DNA of 8,514 nt, from contig RFKO01000241.1 of NCBI GenBank assembly GCA_003694235.1, positions 1-8,514 on the forward strand. The letters are read 5' to 3'. Shown here in pieces: positions 5,816 to 8,514 of the stretch; the stretch's first letter is position 1; every line of letters begins with the position of its first letter. The notes under the pieces are model-generated. The model saw only the letters and a list, made by a program, of their open reading frames with translations, ran no database searches and had not been told where the DNA came from. A program made the translations under genes and the position numbers. Origin of the DNA: Anaerolineae bacterium. GTDB lineage: Bacteria; Chloroflexota; Anaerolineae; Anaerolineales; UBA11858.

Positions 5816-8514
5816 AGAGATTAGCCCGAATAAATCAAGCCCTACCGCTTGTCCTCGCAGGCATAGCGCTGGCCGTGTTGGTGCTGGCGCCCTTCTGGGC
5901 ATTGCAATGGCAGCGACAACCGTTTCTCGGCCTGTTCCTCGAACCCCATCTGGTGGTCAGCCAGGTGCGCCGCGCCGACTGGCCGGCCCGCCAGGCCGGC
6001 GTGCCCGATTACGCCCAGTTGATCGCTGTAAACGGCCAGAAGGTGGAAAAAGGCTTGCAGGTCAGCGCCGTCCTGCGAGGGCAGTTCGCCCCCGCGCGGC
6101 TTACCTTCCGCCAGCAGGATGGCACCGCGCTGGAATACACCGTTCGGCCGCGCAATTTTCGCTCAGGCGAACTCTTCCTCTGGTTCGGCATTCCCTACCT
6201 GGTCGGGCTGGCCATCTGGGGCATCGGGGTATGGGCGTATCGCCTGAGCGCCGAACGGCGCTCCGCAGCCGCTTTTCTCAACTTCACTTCGGCTGCCAGC
6301 GTGATCACTGCCGGCTACTTCGACATGAACACCACCCAGCACTTCCTGCTCGGCTGGTCGCTCAGCTTGGCAGTCGCCGGAGGGGCGTTGCTGTACCTGG
6401 CGCTGGACTTCCCCCGCCCCATCCCGCTGGTTCGGCGCTTCCAGCGCCTGCACGTCATCCCGGCGCTGCTGACTTTTGCATTCGCCATCCCGCTGACGCG
6501 GGAGATCCTGTGGCCTTCCTCGCCGTGGGGATACATCCCCGTATGGCTGGCCAGCTATGGAATGATCAGTCTGGGCATTCTCTCGTTCCTGGGATCGCTG
6601 ATATTACGAGTGGCGCGCAGCCGTTCGCCCATCGTACGGCAACAAAGCCGCATCATCGTGTTTGGCGCCGCCCTGGCCTTTGGCCCGATCATGGTCACCT
6701 TTCTGCTCCCTTCGGCGTTCGGGCAACTGGTGCGCTTTCAAGCGCAGATCGCCTTCCCCTCCCTGGTGTTCTTCCCGCTCTCGGTGGCCTATGCCCTGGT
6801 GCGCTACCGCATGCTGGACGTTGACCGCTGGATGAGCGTCACGCTGGGGTATGGGCTGGCGGCCACGGCCGCGGTCGGCCTGTACTATGCCTTGCTGACG
6901 CTGATCTCGGTGCTCACCTCGCGCCAGGCCCTGCCCAACGACCCTCTGGTGATCGCGCTCTACCTCTTCCTGCTGGTGATCTCGCTCAACCCGCTGCGAC
7001 GGCTGATGATGCGCGCGATCGACCGCCTGTTCTACCGCACGCGCGCCGACTACCGCCGCTCGCTGATGCACCTCTCTCAACAACTGAGCATCTCGCCCGA
7101 GATGGAACACACGCTCCACCTTCTGGAGCAGGAACTGCACGACACACTCGCCCCGCAGCGAGTGCTGGTTTATCTGTACGACGACGGCGAAGCCCAATAC
7201 CGCCCCCACAGCAGCCGCTCTCTCAGCGCCCCCTCGCTGGCCGCCGAACACCCCCTGCCCCAGGCCCTGCAGGATAGCCCGACCAGCCTCTGGCTGCCCG
7301 AAAGCCGCCCCCTTCCCCCGACGCTCGCTCCTTTCGAGGAACAGGTGCGCCAGGTAAATTGCGAGGTTTACACTCCGCTGCGCTACAAAGGACAAATGAT
7401 CGGCTTTCTGGCGTTGGGAAAACGCCGCTCCGGCGAACCGTACTCGCGGGATGACCTGGAATTTCTCGACGCCATCGCGGGACAATCGGCGCTGGCGCTG
7501 GAGAACGTGCGCCTGTTCGCCAACCTGCAGGCCACGCTGAACGAAACGCTGGAAATGAAAAACCTGATGGATGACATCTTCGCCTCGATGTCTTCCGGTG
7601 TGATCACCACCGACATGCAGCACAAGATCACATTGTTCAACCAGGCCGCCTCGCGCATCCTGGGTATTCCTCTCGAAGAGGCGCTGGGCAAACCGATGTC
7701 CCGCCTGCTGCCCGGTCTGGGGGAACGCATCCTGCAAGTGGCCGAGTTCACCCTGAGCCACAACAAAGTGGTCAACGAGGAGCTGGCGCCCGTGCTCCCC
7801 GGCCGCGGCTCGCTCTACCTGCACCTCTCCTGCTCACCGCTGCGCGATGCCCATGCCGATACCAAAGGCGCCACCATCGTGATTGACGACCTGACCGAAC
7901 AACGCAAGCTGGCAGCCGAGCGCGAACGCATTCGCCAGACCTTCGGGCGGGTAGTCGCCCCGCGGGTGCGCGATCGCCTGCTCTCCGACCCCGGCAACCT
8001 GCAACTGGACGGTATCCGCCAGCCGCTGACCGTGCTTTTTGCCGACATTCACAACTTCACCCCCTTTAGCGAGAATACGCCGCCGGAAACCCTCTTTCAC
8101 GTTCTCAATTCCTACCTCTCGATCGCCGCCGATGTGGTGCTGGCAGAGGAGGGGACGCTGGACAAGTTCATGGGCGACGCGGTGATGGCCTTCTGGAACG
8201 CGCCCGACCGGCAGCCAGACCACGTGCTGCGCGCCGTGCGCGCCGCCTGGAAAATCCGGCAGGCGGTGGAGATACACCGCGCCCGCCAGCCGCGCGACCA
8301 GCGCCTGTTCTTCAGCATCGGCATCAATACCGGCGAGGCCATGGTGGGCAATGTAGGCACCCGCGAACTGTTCAACTACACCGCCATCGGCGACGCGGTC
8401 AACTTCGCCCAGCGACTGGAGGCCGCCGCGCTGCCCGGTCAGATTCTGCTCGCCGAAGCCGTGTACCGCCAGGTCGCCGACGCCGTCGTGGCGCGGCAGT
8501 TACCCCCTCTGGAG
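5812..8514 (+). CDS. Membrane class III adenylate cyclase with PDZ-like, multi-TM, GAF and PAS domains (3' truncated)
   Basis: The frame opens at ATG 5812 and stays open for 901 codons to the window edge, so the C-terminus is missing. Domains in order: a helix (11-31); a PDZ-like region (about 38-113, with VVSQVRRADWPARQAGV, LIAVNGQKV and FRQQDGTALEYTV), predicted outside; about nine further helices (121-393); the sensor-type linker NPLRRLMMRAIDRLFYRTRA (393-412); a GAF-like domain (about 415-570); a PAS domain (about 582-695, TDMQHKITLFNQAASRILG); and a class III cyclase domain (from about 733). The active site looks complete: metal Asp745 in LFADIHNFT, Lys785 and Asp789 in LDKFMGDAVMAFW, Thr857 in FNYTAIGD, Asn864 and Arg868 in VNFAQRLE. 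Lys plus Thr specify ATP, so the product should be cAMP. FGRVVAPRVRDRLL (711-724) is the usual segment leading into the cyclase. It is coupled to comEA by ATGA. Confidence 0.9.
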   Translation, partial: MKRLARINQALPLVLAGIALAVLVLAPFWALQWQRQPFLGLFLEPHLVVSQVRRADWPARQAGVPDYAQLIAVNGQKVEKGLQVSAVLRGQFAPARLTFRQQDGTALEYTVRPRNFRSGELFLWFGIPYLVGLAIWGIGVWAYRLSAERRSAAAFLNFTSAASVITAGYFDMNTTQHFLLGWSLSLAVAGGALLYLALDFPRPIPLVRRFQRLHVIPALLTFAFAIPLTREILWPSSPWGYIPVWLASYGMISLGILSFLGSLILRVARSRSPIVRQQSRIIVFGAALAFGPIMVTFLLPSAFGQLVRFQAQIAFPSLVFFPLSVAYALVRYRMLDVDRWMSVTLGYGLAATAAVGLYYALLTLISVLTSRQALPNDPLVIALYLFLLVISLNPLRRLMMRAIDRLFYRTRADYRRSLMHLSQQLSISPEMEHTLHLLEQELHDTLAPQRVLVYLYDDGEAQYRPHSSRSLSAPSLAAEHPLPQALQDSPTSLWLPESRPLPPTLAPFEEQVRQVNCEVYTPLRYKGQMIGFLALGKRRSGEPYSRDDLEFLDAIAGQSALALENVRLFANLQATLNETLEMKNLMDDIFASMSSGVITTDMQHKITLFNQAASRILGIPLEEALGKPMSRLLPGLGERILQVAEFTLSHNKVVNEELAPVLPGRGSLYLHLSCSPLRDAHADTKGATIVIDDLTEQRKLAAERERIRQTFGRVVAPRVRDRLLSDPGNLQLDGIRQPLTVLFADIHNFTPFSENTPPETLFHVLNSYLSIAADVVLAEEGTLDKFMGDAVMAFWNAPDRQPDHVLRAVRAAWKIRQAVEIHRARQPRDQRLFFSIGINTGEAMVGNVGTRELFNYTAIGDAVNFAQRLEAAALPGQILLAEAVYRQVADAVVARQLPPLE

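Noticed and set aside
5775..6824. 349-codon plus-strand frame overlapping the start of the cyclase
   Set aside because: Its product is dominated by Arg, Pro and Ala with no domain. The frame from ATG 5812 has a strong ribosome binding site, membrane helices and known domains.
6604..7824. 406-codon minus-strand open frame inside the cyclase gene
   Set aside because: The plus strand here encodes recognisable GAF and PAS regions in one continuous 901-codon frame. The minus-strand product is low in complexity and rich in Gln, Arg and His.

Overview
The window is an uninterrupted run of plus-strand genes in GC-rich DNA. The gene families suggest a member of the Chloroflexota, most likely class Anaerolineae: small two-pass membrane proteins with a Thr/Pro linker and an Ig-like domain, multi-pass membrane/GAF sensors, and an Anaerolineae-style C-terminal helix-turn-helix (HTH) module with the motif SEADLYRKQR. 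This placement is inference from protein style; no rRNA or other taxonomic marker is present.

Layout. Positions 1-121 hold the last 39 codons of a probable threonine-aldolase-type PLP enzyme. A 148-base non-coding gap (122-269) follows. It is the only substantial gap and carries a 9-base tandem repeat enclosed by two near-identical 20-base direct repeats. Next come a trimeric-type purine nucleoside phosphorylase (270-1115), a membrane-anchored Ig-like protein (1122-1796), a GNAT acetyltransferase (1803-2342), and a large multi-pass membrane protein with a GAF-like domain and a C-terminal HTH (2356-4275). After these lie a three-repeat S1-domain RNA-binding protein (4310-5221), a ComEA-like DNA-binding protein (5246-5815) and a class III adenylate cyclase that runs off the right edge (5812 to beyond 8514).

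From the phosphorylase onward the gaps are 6, 6, 13, 34 and 24 bases, and the cyclase start overlaps the comEA stop by 4 bases. Co-transcription is therefore plausible, at least in blocks. No terminator hairpin was seen between the genes.

The genes do not form one recognisable pathway. The phosphorylase serves purine salvage, the acetyltransferase is of unknown substrate, S1 and ComEA bind RNA and DNA, and the two largest genes are membrane signal proteins. Those two share a layout of multi-helix membrane block then GAF-like domain, but have different outputs: an HTH in the first and cyclic-AMP synthesis in the second. The cyclase also has an apparent PDZ-like domain placed outside the membrane. 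I see no CRISPR array, tRNA, rRNA, insertion sequence or defence system.
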